A DNA stretch of 64,000 nucleotides from Methanoregulaceae archaeon UBA467 (lineage in GTDB: Archaea > Halobacteriota > Methanomicrobia > Methanomicrobiales > Methanospirillaceae). The DNA lies in NCBI GenBank assembly GCA_002503825.1, contig DASP01000015.1, forward strand, positions 103,581 through 167,580, written 5' to 3'. How positions within the stretch are numbered: position 1 is the stretch's first letter; the number at the start of each line of letters is the position of its first letter. Below, in pieces: positions 17,485-26,141 of this stretch. The translations under genes and the position numbers were made by a program. The notes beneath the pieces were generated by a model. That model was given only the letters and a program-made list of their open reading frames with translations, was not told the origin of the DNA and searched no databases.

Positions 17485-18789
17485 GTGGACAAAGCAGACC
17501 GGGAAGGCCCGGAGAGAGAGACTACCGGAGCAACGACGAGTGGCAGCGGTCAACTGGATGAGATAATCAAAGCGGAACTGGACCTTGGCACCATGCTCTT
17601 TTCCGCCGGGTCACCAGGGCAGAGGATCCTCGACTCTGTCACCTTCCTTAACGAGAAGCTGCACGGGGGGAAGATGCATGTCCTTCTCGGGTTCGAAGCG
17701 CTGGTAATCTCCCAGGAACGGGATGGCAGGCGACGGGTCGGCATGCGGCAGTTACCGTTTCCGGCAACGGTGAACGGGCAGTCCCTTGTCAGCATAAGCC
17801 GCTACCTGAATTCACTTCCTGCCGCCGTGGATGCATCCCGGGTCTCCCGGGACCTTGAAGATCTTGAGCTCCGGCCGGGTCGTTCCCTGGCACTTACGAT
17901 GATTGCGCTGGTCATTTTCACGGCGATATTCGGCTACTTCAACCGTGCGGACGGGTGGGCCCTCGTCATCATCAGCATCGCAGCCCTCCTGGCCGGGATG
18001 ACCCGCGAGGTGGTGATCAGGAAGGAATTCGATTACTATCTCGGGGTCCTCGCCGCCACGCTGGTCGCCACGACGTCGGCAGCGCTGCTATCGCAGGTCA
18101 TCCCGACGGGAAGCCCGCTCGTCTCGCTCATCATCCCCTGCGTCTTTCTCATCCCGGGCTTCCAGCTCATCAACGGCGGCTGGGAGGTCCTCCGGAACCA
18201 CATGCACATCGGCATGCCCCGCCTGATGGTGTTCGTAAGTGTCCTTGCCATCATGTCGGTCGGGCTGCTCGCCGTCCTCCTGCTCTATTCCCCGGCAGCG
18301 GAGAGTGTCGGTTTTTCCTTCACGACCGAGGTTACGTTGATAATTGATATGCTGCTCGGCGCACTTGCAGCGCTTTGTTTCTGTATCCTCATGAAGGGCC
18401 CGAGAAATGTATTCCTCGTCTGCCTGCTCTGCGGTGCAGCGGGACGGTTCATACGCACAATCGTCGTCGCCGAAGGGGGATCCGGGTATGCGGGGGTGTT
18501 CTTCGGCACGCTCGCCCTCACGGTCCTGGCCGTGATCATCTGCAGGCGACTGGAAATTCCGGTTCTCCTGCCCGTGGTAGCGGCATCGGTACAGTTCATC
18601 CCGGGATATTATTACATCCTGACCCTGCAGGATATGGCAACGGTTATCCAGATGGGAACTTCAGCACCGTATACTATCGTTGCTTCAATGGTATCAACAG
18701 GACTGCTCACGCTCTTTATCTCTGCCTCCATTGTCTTTGGGACCCTCCTGCCGATGCTCGTTATGATGAGGAAGACCCGGTTTTACTGA
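17485..18789 (+). CDS. Threonine/serine exporter family (ThrE-like) membrane protein
   Basis: A 434-residue single-chain protein starting at GTG 17485. The N-terminal soluble part (residues 20-135: IIKAELDLGTMLFSAGSPGQRILDSV, LNEKLHGGKMHVLLGFEAL) matches the ThrE N-terminal domain, which has a conserved small-residue loop before the membrane region. About ten hydrophobic segments follow in two halves, the first with GMTREVVIRKEF and IPCVFLIPGFQLINGGWE (the conserved PG-x-x-L-x-N motif of ThrE), the second with PVVAASVQFIPGYYYILTL. In bacteria the family exports threonine and serine; the archaeal substrate is inferred. It appears monocistronic. Confidence 0.85.
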   Translation: MDKADREGPERETTGATTSGSGQLDEIIKAELDLGTMLFSAGSPGQRILDSVTFLNEKLHGGKMHVLLGFEALVISQERDGRRRVGMRQLPFPATVNGQSLVSISRYLNSLPAAVDASRVSRDLEDLELRPGRSLALTMIALVIFTAIFGYFNRADGWALVIISIAALLAGMTREVVIRKEFDYYLGVLAATLVATTSAALLSQVIPTGSPLVSLIIPCVFLIPGFQLINGGWEVLRNHMHIGMPRLMVFVSVLAIMSVGLLAVLLLYSPAAESVGFSFTTEVTLIIDMLLGALAALCFCILMKGPRNVFLVCLLCGAAGRFIRTIVVAEGGSGYAGVFFGTLALTVLAVIICRRLEIPVLLPVVAASVQFIPGYYYILTLQDMATVIQMGTSAPYTIVASMVSTGLLTLFISASIVFGTLLPMLVMMRKTRFY

Positions 18790-19087
18790 GGGGGGAGCGG
18801 CAGGTGACGGCCGGGCGGGAACGGTGAACAACAGGGTGTGAGCATGTGGGCTCCGCCAGTAAGGAGGGATACGAAACAGGGTATTCATTTTCACCGGTTT
18901 TTCCTTTCGTCCGGTTAAAATTGGCGCGAATCTGGAAAGGTGATATGTGCAAATAGTTCCGGACCGGCTGTCAATCTCTGAAGAGTTATGGTCTTACAGA
19001 AAAAGGTATTTCAATATCCCCAACCCTGTTATATAAGAATTACAAGACGACGGGATCTCCTGTGTGTGCTTTGTGGTTCGACGCCTT

Positions 19088-19159
19088 GTCCCGGTAGGGT
19101 AGTGGACATCCTAGAAGCCTCCGGAGCTTTTGACCCGGGTTCAAATCCCGGCCGGGGCG
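19088..19159 (+). tRNA. tRNA-Arg (anticodon CCG)
   Basis: Acceptor GTCCCGG pairs with CCGGGGC (one G-T), D arm GGGT/ATCC, anticodon stem GAAGC/GCTTT enclosing loop CTCCGGA (anticodon CCG), T arm CCGGG-TTCAAAT-CCCGG, discriminator G at 19159. The variable loop is short. The gene lies immediately before a stretch of foreign-looking genes, and tRNA genes are common integration sites; no second copy of its 3' end was found in the window. Confidence 0.88.
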
Positions 19160-19227
19160 TAAATCTGTTTTGATGAAGGGAGCATTTCGACTGTTTACGC
19201 CGTATATTGTTCGATTTTTATGTTTCC

Positions 19228-19444
19228 CCCAGGGTGTTGTTGGTGTGGATAAGCCTGTATGACGAGAGCTTATCGCTCTTCTCGGTCGGGGCCGGGGCTG
19301 ATCGATGTGGACCGGCTTGAACGGGCGACCGTTGAAATAGGGCGATGCACGGTGTGCGGGTTGGAGAAAGCGGTATGGGTGGACCGGGAGAAGGGAGTGA
19401 AGTTATGTGAAGGGTGTTGGGGGAGGGAAGTTTTCAAGGATTGA
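19228..19444 (+). pseudogene. Chimeric remnant: piece of the 32633 gene joined to a zinc-ribbon tail of the primase-helicase
   Basis: Two pieces of the nearby element are fused. From about 19228 to 19303 the DNA is closely similar to 32960-33030 (in that frame it reads SLYDESLSLFSVGAGA, the same as the middle of the 249-residue secreted protein). From about 19303 the open frame starting at ATG 19259 reads EIGRCTVCGLEKAVW...GVKLCEGCWGRE, matching the C-terminal CTVC...CEACYNRE zinc ribbon of the primase-helicase at 23103-26141. The 61-codon frame 19259-19444 is intact and could still be translated as a lone four-cysteine zinc ribbon. Best reading: scar of a second, mostly deleted copy of the same element next to tRNA-Arg. 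Confidence 0.7.
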
Positions 19445-19449
19445 ATTCA

Positions 19450-19962
19450 TCAATCCAGCATTTTACTTTTCTTCCTCCATTCCGAGAGAAGGTTTTTACA
19501 TTCATTTTTTGGGGGATTCCTCCTATTCTGTTGCATTACCTGGTATGCAGAAATTGCATCCTTATAGGCAATGATGGACTGGCTGGCAAGAAAATCGAGT
19601 AACCAGCAGGTCCCATAGCAGGTAACCCCGATTTGAACAGCTACATGCCGGAGATTTTCATCCCCGGAGATCAAAATGGTGTTTTGCGACTTCGCAAGAA
19701 TTAATACTGAAATATCCTCGTATGACGGTTTGTCGTATATCTCAAGGAGTTCTGATATCTCTGCGACTTCGGCAGACGTTAGCGGCTCAACTATCAGTCC
19801 CATCCGGGACAATTCATCAAAAGGAGGAAATCTGATTTCATGACGGAGAAAGTCGGTGATGATAAATGTGCAGGGCAGGGTGAATATACGAGGGAGCAGG
19901 TTGCAAAAATGGAGGTCGATGAGGGTATTTGTATCAACTACATACGAGGGGTGAGGGCTCAA
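19450..19962 (-). CDS. PIN-domain protein, putative toxin nuclease partner of HTH-ImmA protein
   Basis: 170 residues. The opening PSYVVDTNTLIDLHF has the first PIN aspartate (VDTN), FLRHEI supplies the conserved Glu, EDISVLILAKSQNTILISGDENLR supplies the D-x-x-x-L-A and SGDxxL acidic motifs, so the metal-binding quartet looks complete. Such proteins are ribonucleases, often toxins. The start overlaps the 3' end of the upstream HTH-ImmA gene by 29 bp, showing translational coupling. Known relatives pair a DUF955 (COG2856) regulator with a PIN protein; function as a toxin-antitoxin or stress-response pair is inferred. The last 30 residues are basic. Confidence 0.75.
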   Translation of the reverse strand: MSPHPSYVVDTNTLIDLHFCNLLPRIFTLPCTFIITDFLRHEIRFPPFDELSRMGLIVEPLTSAEVAEISELLEIYDKPSYEDISVLILAKSQNTILISGDENLRHVAVQIGVTCYGTCWLLDFLASQSIIAYKDAISAYQVMQQNRRNPPKNECKNLLSEWRKKSKMLD

Positions 19963-20995
19963 AATCAGAATCTCCTTCCAGCGAACAAAATGTGCTGATA
20001 CTCTGGTTTAATAATTCGGCCGCCTTTGATGTTGATATTACCCCTTCTGCATGAGCTTTTAATACGATAGCATTCATGTGAATGGGCTTTTCCCCTTTTT
20101 TATCATCTCCGGGCTCTTTTTTATTCAAGCCCTGTATTGAGAATATTTTACGTGTTGTAACAAATTCCTCCTCTGTGATAATACCAAGATCTTTCGCCCG
20201 GTACAGCCATGCCCCCATAGAGAGCCCGTATTTTTCTTTGAGCAGAAACAGTTCCTTTGTGGATATTTTATGTCTTTTTTTACCCAGTTCAAAGAAAGCC
20301 CTCCTTGCAGGAACAAGAAATGCACCTGCAAAGCGGTGCATCGCTTTTTCAACATCGAAATCTTCTTCCACTTCAAGGAGGCAATGCCCGACTTCGTGCA
20401 TGAGGGAGAACCGCTGCCGGGACCGGGGAAGATCTTCTTTGACAACGATTATTGGATTCCCCTTATACTCTGTTGAAAGAGCGTCAAATTGTGTAATACC
20501 CTTGATAATTCCAATCTTTATTCCCTTGTCCTCCAGGAGTGTGGTCAGGTTCTCAATGGGATCCATCCCCAGGTCCCACACCGTTCTTAAATCATCAGCG
20601 GCTGTTTCGACATCTTCAAATGAGGAGATAGTTCGTGGAAATCCTTCCGGCATTTCAAATGGACGCTCACTTCCGGTCATTTTCTCTACCTGGAGGTACC
20701 GTTCCAGCCACTCTTTTGTTTCCTCATTGATCTGCCTTTCCTCACGTTTTTTCATTTTTTTGGTGCGGAAGGCAAAATGGTTCAATTCAATCCGCTGGCT
20801 TTGTGGTCGTAAAAGGGCTGCAACCGGGACCTGAAGTGATTCACTCAGTGCGATTAATTTTGTGGAATCGGGCACCGCTTCATTCTTTTCATATTTCCTG
20901 ATCATCGCATGCGATACACCGATCTGTTCTCCAAGCGCCCGCAAAGAAAATCCTAATATTAGTCGTCTTTGTTTAATCCGGTCCCCCAAACTCAT
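19934..20995 (-). CDS. XRE-type HTH regulator with ImmA/IrrE metallopeptidase domain
   Basis: 353 residues from ATG 20995 (MSLGDRIKQRRLILGFSLRALGEQIGVS). Residues 3-60 form a lambda-repressor-like HTH (ALGEQIGVSHAMIRKYEKNEAVPDS). The central and C-terminal part is a DUF955 zinc peptidase with RFSLMHEVGHCLLE (HExxH) and downstream E in RFAGAFLVPARRAF. In phages and ICEs the ImmA family cleaves partner repressors; fused to HTH it usually acts as an antitoxin-like regulator. It is first in a two-gene operon with the PIN protein. The upstream AT-rich region has facing ACAAA/TTTGT half-sites (about 21017-21050), a possible autoregulatory operator. Confidence 0.85.
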   Translation of the reverse strand: MSLGDRIKQRRLILGFSLRALGEQIGVSHAMIRKYEKNEAVPDSTKLIALSESLQVPVAALLRPQSQRIELNHFAFRTKKMKKREERQINEETKEWLERYLQVEKMTGSERPFEMPEGFPRTISSFEDVETAADDLRTVWDLGMDPIENLTTLLEDKGIKIGIIKGITQFDALSTEYKGNPIIVVKEDLPRSRQRFSLMHEVGHCLLEVEEDFDVEKAMHRFAGAFLVPARRAFFELGKKRHKISTKELFLLKEKYGLSMGAWLYRAKDLGIITEEEFVTTRKIFSIQGLNKKEPGDDKKGEKPIHMNAIVLKAHAEGVISTSKAAELLNQSISTFCSLEGDSDFEPSPLVCS

Positions 20996-22018
20996 AGCAA
21001 CACCAGAATCGTCGGTATACAAACCAATCTATAGCATTACTATTTGTAAACTAATATTTATAATTATATCATTTTTACATTTTGAGAAGAGGGATTTTGG
21101 GATACATTTCGATGGAGCCTGTGGAATTGGTTATGTTGGGATTTTGTACCATTGCCCGTTATTCTCCGGCGCAGCGGCAGGGGTCACAGGTTCCCTTTTT
21201 TTATAGAGTTAAAGGGCGTTAGATAATAAAACGTGTATCATCTTTCAATCCCAATAACCATTATTATTCAGGCTGTTACAAGGAAAATCAATCCTTTCGA
21301 GGAGATATTGTTCAAGAGATGCAGGCTCAACCTAAGCACATTACGGTTGCATGGGAACGGCTTGTTTCCAAAGGAGTGGTATAACCAGGTTACATTTTTC
21401 AAACAAAATGCATAGTGAAGGGTTCACTCCCGTTTTTGTGGAGTAATCAGAAATTTGCAGGTATTTTTTCCTGCTGGACGGTTCCGGCAGAGGTCATCAG
21501 CGGCGGTCCAGGGTTTCACAGAGAGGGGTGTAAAGTCCCGTCCCACTTTTCCGAAAGAAGAGGATATCTGATCGTATCCCGTTTTGTAGGTATTACATGG
21601 ACGAATTGGCGGTCCCTGGACCTATACAAAATACGCCTTGAAACCGCGCAAGAAAAACCGGTGATCCGGCCGGCGAGGTACTCAGCACTGCCTGATGATG
21701 AAACCGCAACCGGTACTACTCGTTTTTGGTGGTAAAGGCCCTCCAAATGAAAAATAAGGCACGGATGGAAGAATATTCCCGGGATACTATCACCCCTGCC
21801 GATTCGTAAAATATACAACAGATCCTGAATCAGCCGGGTGACATTCATAGCTCCGATGAATGATAATCGCAGAAATAACTATTTTATTGTATTTTCGCGC
21901 TTTTAAAAAGAAATGTTTAAATTTCAACCTTCTTTATAGTTGAAGGTGCACAACCGCATGGCGCCAGATCTCTTTATATGCTTTTTGATTCTGCCGCCGG
22001 GGACTGCACAGGTGAATT
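20996..22018. other. Roughly 1 kb without a supported gene
   Basis: Left end carries the AT-rich promoter of the HTH-ImmA gene. Short frames at 21233-21415 and 21415-21735 lack family resemblance and good composition. At 21918-21945 there is an inverted repeat (ACCTTC facing GAAGGT) upstream of a TATA-like TCTTTATATGC that serves the small gene at 22019. The rest may be decayed element DNA. Confidence 0.4.
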
Positions 22019-22165
22019 ATGAAGAGTGGAACGAAACCATATCGTGTATCACGAGAGGTTAACCAGGCCTCCGAACTCCGGAACGGGTTCGCAGGTACCG
22101 GAACATTCCTGACAACAGATGGGAATTCCGAAATCACGGGGGAAGAATGTCGAACAACAGCGTGA
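22019..22165 (+). CDS. Putative 48-residue basic protein with a strong archaeal promoter
   Basis: A short frame of 48 codons (MKSGTKPYRVSREVNQASEL...) ending at TGA 22165. I do not recognise the product. Support comes from its surroundings: a TATA-like element TCTTTATATGC about 45 bp upstream, a GGTGA ribosome binding site three bases before the ATG, and an inverted repeat (ACCTTC/GAAGGT, about 21928-21949) just upstream of the TATA. It is basic in the first half and acidic in the second. It precedes the replication operon on the same strand, a place where small element regulators often lie. Function unknown. Confidence 0.4.
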   Translation: MKSGTKPYRVSREVNQASELRNGFAGTGTFLTTDGNSEITGEECRTTA

Positions 22166-22273
22166 CCCGCCCGGTTAAGAATATGTCTACCAAAACACAG
22201 CTAATCGGGGCGGGGTCATTAGCTAACTGTCTTTATGACCCAATAAAATTATCCGATACGGTCCGGTGATCTC

Positions 22274-22585
22274 ATGGCTGGTTATTATAATGAGCTCATC
22301 AGAGCGTGTAGCAACGGCTCGGTCCGTATCGACACGCCAGCCGGGATATATTATCTTTCCCGGCGGGAGATACGGACACTCCTGTTCTTTGGGAACCGGG
22401 TCCCGCTCAGGCAGGCCGGGGGAATTGCCAACGAGACAGCGATTGCCAGACCGTTCCGGAACGGGGATGGAATCCTGATCGTACCCGCCCACCAGGCGTA
22501 CCATATCAGGAGGTCTCCCGTTGTCCTCGTTGCAACGGGCACACTGGCACCAAACCCGATGACCTCTCTGCCGACGGGGGTCTGA
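22274..22585 (+). CDS. Hypothetical protein, first gene of the element's replication operon
   Basis: 103 residues; ATG 22274 follows a textbook GGTGAT ribosome binding site by three bases, and a TATA-like AATAAAATTATCC lies about 30 bp further up. The protein is basic and beta-rich (RIDTPAGIYYLSRREIRTLLFFGNRVPLRQ, GDGILIVPAHQAYHIRRSPVVLVATG). No family recognised; the general look of alternating hydrophobic beta strands resembles the product of the gene at 26359. It is followed after 2 bp by the PD-(D/E)XK nuclease gene, so the genes are co-transcribed. Confidence 0.75.
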   Translation: MAGYYNELIRACSNGSVRIDTPAGIYYLSRREIRTLLFFGNRVPLRQAGGIANETAIARPFRNGDGILIVPAHQAYHIRRSPVVLVATGTLAPNPMTSLPTGV

Positions 22586-22587
22586 AG

Positions 22588-22938
22588 ATGACCAGGACCA
22601 CCTATACCAGGGGCCGTGAAGTCGTGTACATGGCTCGCGAGATGCTCATCTCCAACGGCTATCACGTTATACGGTGTGCAGCGTCAAAGTCGCCGGTCGA
22701 CCTGGTCGCCTGGCGGGAACATGAGTACCCTGTCTTTCTGCAGGTGAAACGGTCCCGTGTCCATCTGAGCGATCCCCGTACGGTCGTACAGACCTATCGC
22801 GATGATATCGACGCCTTCCGGACCATAACCTGCCCGCACATGGCATCACGATATCTCTGGGTATGGGAAGGACGCCGGGGCTGGCGGTTCTTCCACGTCC
22901 TGCAGGGAGGGATCTGCGAGGTGTCGGATGCTGTATGA
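22588..22938 (+). CDS. PD-(D/E)XK nuclease, Holliday-junction-resolvase-like
   Basis: 116 residues. The start YTRGREVVYMAREML has the conserved Glu of the first helix, KSPVDLVAW gives the catalytic Asp, and FLQVKRSR gives the (D/E/Q)-x-K element (here Q-V-K), the layout of Hjc-like and VRR-type small nucleases. Length fits that group. Within a replication operon a role in resolving or nicking element DNA is likely, but this is inference. The stop overlaps the start of the next small frame (22928). Confidence 0.75.
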   Translation: MTRTTYTRGREVVYMAREMLISNGYHVIRCAASKSPVDLVAWREHEYPVFLQVKRSRVHLSDPRTVVQTYRDDIDAFRTITCPHMASRYLWVWEGRRGWRFFHVLQGGICEVSDAV

Positions 22939-23113
22939 CCGGCAGACCTCCCGTGGTATCAGGCAAAAATCCTGCGCAGCCAGGCCAGGAGGGGTTATTG
23001 TACGCTGCCGGAGTGTCACGGTACCCCTGTTCCTGATACCGGGAGCTATGTTCCGTAACCGGGAAAGAACGGCAGATCGTTCACCGGAACCAGCGGGGGA
23101 CCATGTCGGATGA
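22928..23113 (+). CDS. Possible 61-residue protein between nuclease and primase genes
   Basis: ATG 22928 overlaps the end of the nuclease gene, and the frame closes inside the start region of the primase-helicase (stop at 23113, next ATG at 23103), giving continuous tight overlaps. The product is very basic (14 Arg) with no recognised domain. The overlap pattern supports it; the arginine-rich composition and lack of hydrophobic core argue for caution. It could also be untranslated leader. Confidence 0.35.
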   Translation: MLYDRQTSRGIRQKSCAARPGGVIVRCRSVTVPLFLIPGAMFRNRERTADRSPEPAGDHVG

Positions 23114-26100
23114 CGTCCTCGCCGCTGCCTGTCTCCTTATCGGTCCGGGCGGAGTCGCCGAGGTCAGGGCCATCACCGACGACGGGACGGCCTCAGGATA
23201 CTTCGATTCCCTGGAAGAGCTTGCGGCAAAGGTTGAGGCCCTCGACGGGCTTGCGCAGGTGCAGGGGATCTACGTCACCCTGAACCGGGTAAACCCTGCC
23301 CTTCTTTCCCGCCGGGCAAACCGGATCAAGATGCGGCTTGGTAAAAAGGATGCAACGACTGCGGATGCCGATATCCTCTCGCGGAGATGGTTCCCCATTG
23401 ATATCGACCCGTGCAGGCCGTCAGGGGTCTCCTCGACCGCCGCCGAGCACCGGGCCGCACTTGAGAGAGCCGTGAAAATATCTGCGTTTCTCGGGGGCGA
23501 ATACGGCTGGCCTGACCCGGTCCTCGCAGATTCGGGAAACGGTGCACACCTGCTCTACCGGGTGGACCTGCCGAATGATGACCAGAGCAGGGAGCTCGTG
23601 AAGCGATGCCTTGAAGTTCTTTCCGCCCAGTTCGGGGACGATTTGGCCGAAGTAGACACTGCGAATTTCAACGCTTCCCGGATCTGGAAGCTCTACGGGA
23701 CGATGTCCCGGAAAGGGGACCATACCGATACACGACCGCACCGGAGGTCTGCAGTGCGTTCCGTACCTAAAGAACTGCACCCGGTGAGCACGGACCTCCT
23801 CACCCGGCTGGCATCGGCACTGCCCGAAGAGCCTGCAGTCCGGGGTGCGAACATTCCGGGACGAGCCGGAAGTGCTCCCAAAAAACCAGTCGACCTTTCC
23901 AAATGGCTTTCCGACCACCATATCGGGGTGGCCTCTGAGAAACCGTACCGGGGCGGGACGCTCTTTCTCCTCGATGAATGCCCGTTCTCGGGCGGACATA
24001 AAGACGGTGCGTTCGCCATCCAGTTCGAAAGCGGCGGCATATACGCCGGGTGCCATCATGCCTCCTGCGGAGCGGGACAGAACCGGTGGCAGGACCTCAG
24101 GGACCGGTACGAACAGGGCAGGGAGAAGAAGAAGGCCGGCACGGCCGGGCCTCCGGGCGGTTATCCCCCTGCACCGGGCGACTTCCCGGGCAGGGACGAG
24201 GCAGTTGCCGTTCTTTTGCATGGCGACCCGAAACAGGCGATGCTCCGGACCTTTGCGATTGACCACGAAGGGGACGAAACGGTAGCGGAATGTCTGATCA
24301 TGTCCTTGGCGTCCCGGTCGGTCATCAACACGAACGGCCTGCACGTCTCGGTAACCGGCGAGAGCGGGAAGGGTAAAAGTCACGCTTTTTCGACGATGCT
24401 CCGGCAGGTCCCGGAACGGTTCCGGCTTTCTGGTGCACTGTCGAACAAGGCGCTCTTCTACATCGATGACCTCCAGCCCGGAATGTCGATCGTGCTGGAC
24501 GATACCGCACTCTCGGAAGAGATGGCCGAGATCTTAAAAGGGGTCACGACCAGTTTCGGAAAGCCGTTTCTGTACCGGACGGTCAACAAGGACCGCAAGG
24601 GACAGGTCTGCACTATCCCGGAACGGTGCGTCTGGTGGGTCGCAAAAGTCGAAGGGTCCGGGGATGACCAGGTGTTTAACCGGATGCTCACCTGCTGGAT
24701 CGACGACTCACCCGAGCAGGACGGGCGGGTCCTGGCCAGGATCCTTCACCGGAATTCGTCCCCGCCCGAACGGGTGAACGGCGAGCGGGATGAGGTGATG
24801 GTATGCCGGGCGATGTGGGAGGTCCTCGGCAGGGAGCGGATGCACGTTATCATCCCGTTTGCGAACCGGATCCGGTTCCAGGCTGCGGAAAACCGGAGGA
24901 ATCCCGACATGCTGCTGGACCTGGTCAAGGCGAACGCACTGCTCCGGTTCATGCAGCGGGACCGCAAGGAGGTCGCAGGTGTGCCCTGTATCACGGCGAT
25001 CAGGGAGGACTTCACCGGAGCTGCCCGGCTCTACGGTCACCTGAACGGGACAACCGGCGGGCAGACGACGAAACTTACCAGGAGGGAGTCGGACCTGGTG
25101 GACATCATCGCGGAGAACGCCTGGGACGAGTTTACCATCCCGATGCTGCAAAAGGCTACCGGGCTCTCGAACGGTGTAATCCACAAGACGATTCACGGGT
25201 ATGCCAGCCGGGGATCCACGTACACCGGTTTGCTGGAGAAATGCCCGGCTATTGCCTATACTGACCGGACGGTTGTCGCCATGGACGAGGAGACCGGTGC
25301 TTCGATGCGAAGGCGGACGAATGCGTATACCTTTGACCAGGAGCTCTATCGCTCCTGGTGCTCGGGCGGGGCGGTCTGGATTGAGGAGGATGCAGAGCGT
25401 GATGATACGGATGATGATAACTATCCTTCCGCACCTTCTGCATCCTTCCGCACTACTTCCGCACCTGCGGAAGGACAGGAAAACGATACTATGGACGTTG
25501 ATTCTCTATCTAAAGATAATAACACACATATGTGTGTGTACAAGGATCTATCCTTCCGCAAAGTGGAAGGTTCAGAGTGTGGTGAAACGTTCCGTGCATT
25601 TCACTCTCTCTGTGAACGTGGAAGTGCGGAAGGACAGAACTCAATCTCTGATAAATCGCTACCGATTGACAGGAACGAAACGGAAACAGCCCAAAATACC
25701 CTTCCGCACCTGCGGAAGTATGCTGGAGGACAGCCCGGTTCTGCAGAAGGTGCAGAAGGACATGAGACGGTCCGGGCGGCTGACTACAATAGGCTGGACC
25801 TGCCGGACCGGCGGGCAACGTGCCATGCCTGCGGAAAGAACGGCGTTTCATACATCGAAAAATTCACACCCGGCCGGGAGACGAGGAAGAACGAACCGGC
25901 CCTGCGGATCTGCCGGAGGTGCTATGATGCTGCCGTGCGGAGGGACCGGACTGCAGCACCGCCGCTTCCGGGGGTGATCTCCCTCACCGGGTTGAAACGT
26001 ACCGCAAAGGAGATCGGCAGGTGCACGGTCTGCAATCTCGGGGTTGCGGTCTACAGCGATCCTGATGCCGGTGTAAAACTCTGCGAGGCGTGTTACAACC

Positions 26101-26141
26101 GCGAACAACGGCAGCAGGCCGACGGGAGGGCGGGATCATGA
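23103..26141 (+). CDS. Element replication protein: primase-polymerase-like N-terminus, P-loop helicase, C-terminal zinc ribbons
   Basis: 1012 residues. Residues 95-215 look like an archaeo-eukaryotic primase (PrimPol) module: RRWFPIDIDPCRPSG supplies the D-x-D pair, ADSGNGAHLLYRVDLP the conserved His region, and TANFNASRIWKLYGTMSRKGDHT the usual R-x-W-K-x-Y-G-T motif. A zinc-binding segment follows (CPFSGGHKDG...CHHASCG, about 290-325). Residues 395-640 hold a P-loop ATPase (VTGESGKGKSH; Walker B SIVLDDTALSEE). A winged helix is likely at 675-730 (FTIPMLQKATGLSNGVIHKTIHGYASR). A low-complexity linker spans roughly 765-895, and the C-terminus has two C-x2-C zinc ribbons (CHACGKNGV; CTVCNLGVAVY...CEACYNRE). 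The role is initiation and unwinding at the element origin. DNA encoding the linker carries an iteron array. Confidence 0.85.
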   Translation: MSDDVLAAACLLIGPGGVAEVRAITDDGTASGYFDSLEELAAKVEALDGLAQVQGIYVTLNRVNPALLSRRANRIKMRLGKKDATTADADILSRRWFPIDIDPCRPSGVSSTAAEHRAALERAVKISAFLGGEYGWPDPVLADSGNGAHLLYRVDLPNDDQSRELVKRCLEVLSAQFGDDLAEVDTANFNASRIWKLYGTMSRKGDHTDTRPHRRSAVRSVPKELHPVSTDLLTRLASALPEEPAVRGANIPGRAGSAPKKPVDLSKWLSDHHIGVASEKPYRGGTLFLLDECPFSGGHKDGAFAIQFESGGIYAGCHHASCGAGQNRWQDLRDRYEQGREKKKAGTAGPPGGYPPAPGDFPGRDEAVAVLLHGDPKQAMLRTFAIDHEGDETVAECLIMSLASRSVINTNGLHVSVTGESGKGKSHAFSTMLRQVPERFRLSGALSNKALFYIDDLQPGMSIVLDDTALSEEMAEILKGVTTSFGKPFLYRTVNKDRKGQVCTIPERCVWWVAKVEGSGDDQVFNRMLTCWIDDSPEQDGRVLARILHRNSSPPERVNGERDEVMVCRAMWEVLGRERMHVIIPFANRIRFQAAENRRNPDMLLDLVKANALLRFMQRDRKEVAGVPCITAIREDFTGAARLYGHLNGTTGGQTTKLTRRESDLVDIIAENAWDEFTIPMLQKATGLSNGVIHKTIHGYASRGSTYTGLLEKCPAIAYTDRTVVAMDEETGASMRRRTNAYTFDQELYRSWCSGGAVWIEEDAERDDTDDDNYPSAPSASFRTTSAPAEGQENDTMDVDSLSKDNNTHMCVYKDLSFRKVEGSECGETFRAFHSLCERGSAEGQNSISDKSLPIDRNETETAQNTLPHLRKYAGGQPGSAEGAEGHETVRAADYNRLDLPDRRATCHACGKNGVSYIEKFTPGRETRKNEPALRICRRCYDAAVRRDRTAAPPLPGVISLTGLKRTAKEIGRCTVCNLGVAVYSDPDAGVKLCEACYNREQRQQADGRAGS
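25425..25718. repeat. Iteron-like array with palindromes inside the primase-helicase gene, candidate replication origin
   Basis: The motif CTTCCGCA or its complement TGCGGAAG recurs at about 25426, 25445, 25456, 25466, 25553, 25625, 25701 and 25711. Two copies are joined tail to tail as the identical 18-bp element CTTCCGCACCTGCGGAAG at 25456-25473 and 25701-25718. The two identical copies lie in different reading frames of the gene, so the repetition is at DNA level rather than protein level. Between them lies an AT-rich tract (about 25500-25530) with a perfect 16-bp palindrome ACACACATATGTGTGT at 25522-25537. Iterons plus an AT-rich unwinding tract next to or inside a rep gene is the usual plan of plasmid and viral origins. 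Function inferred. Confidence 0.6.

Noticed and set aside
21415..21735. 106-residue plus-strand frame
   Set aside because: No ribosome binding site, Trp-rich irregular composition and no family resemblance.
23421..24383. 320-residue minus-strand open frame
   Set aside because: Antisense shadow of the primase-helicase, whose motifs and operon context are clear.
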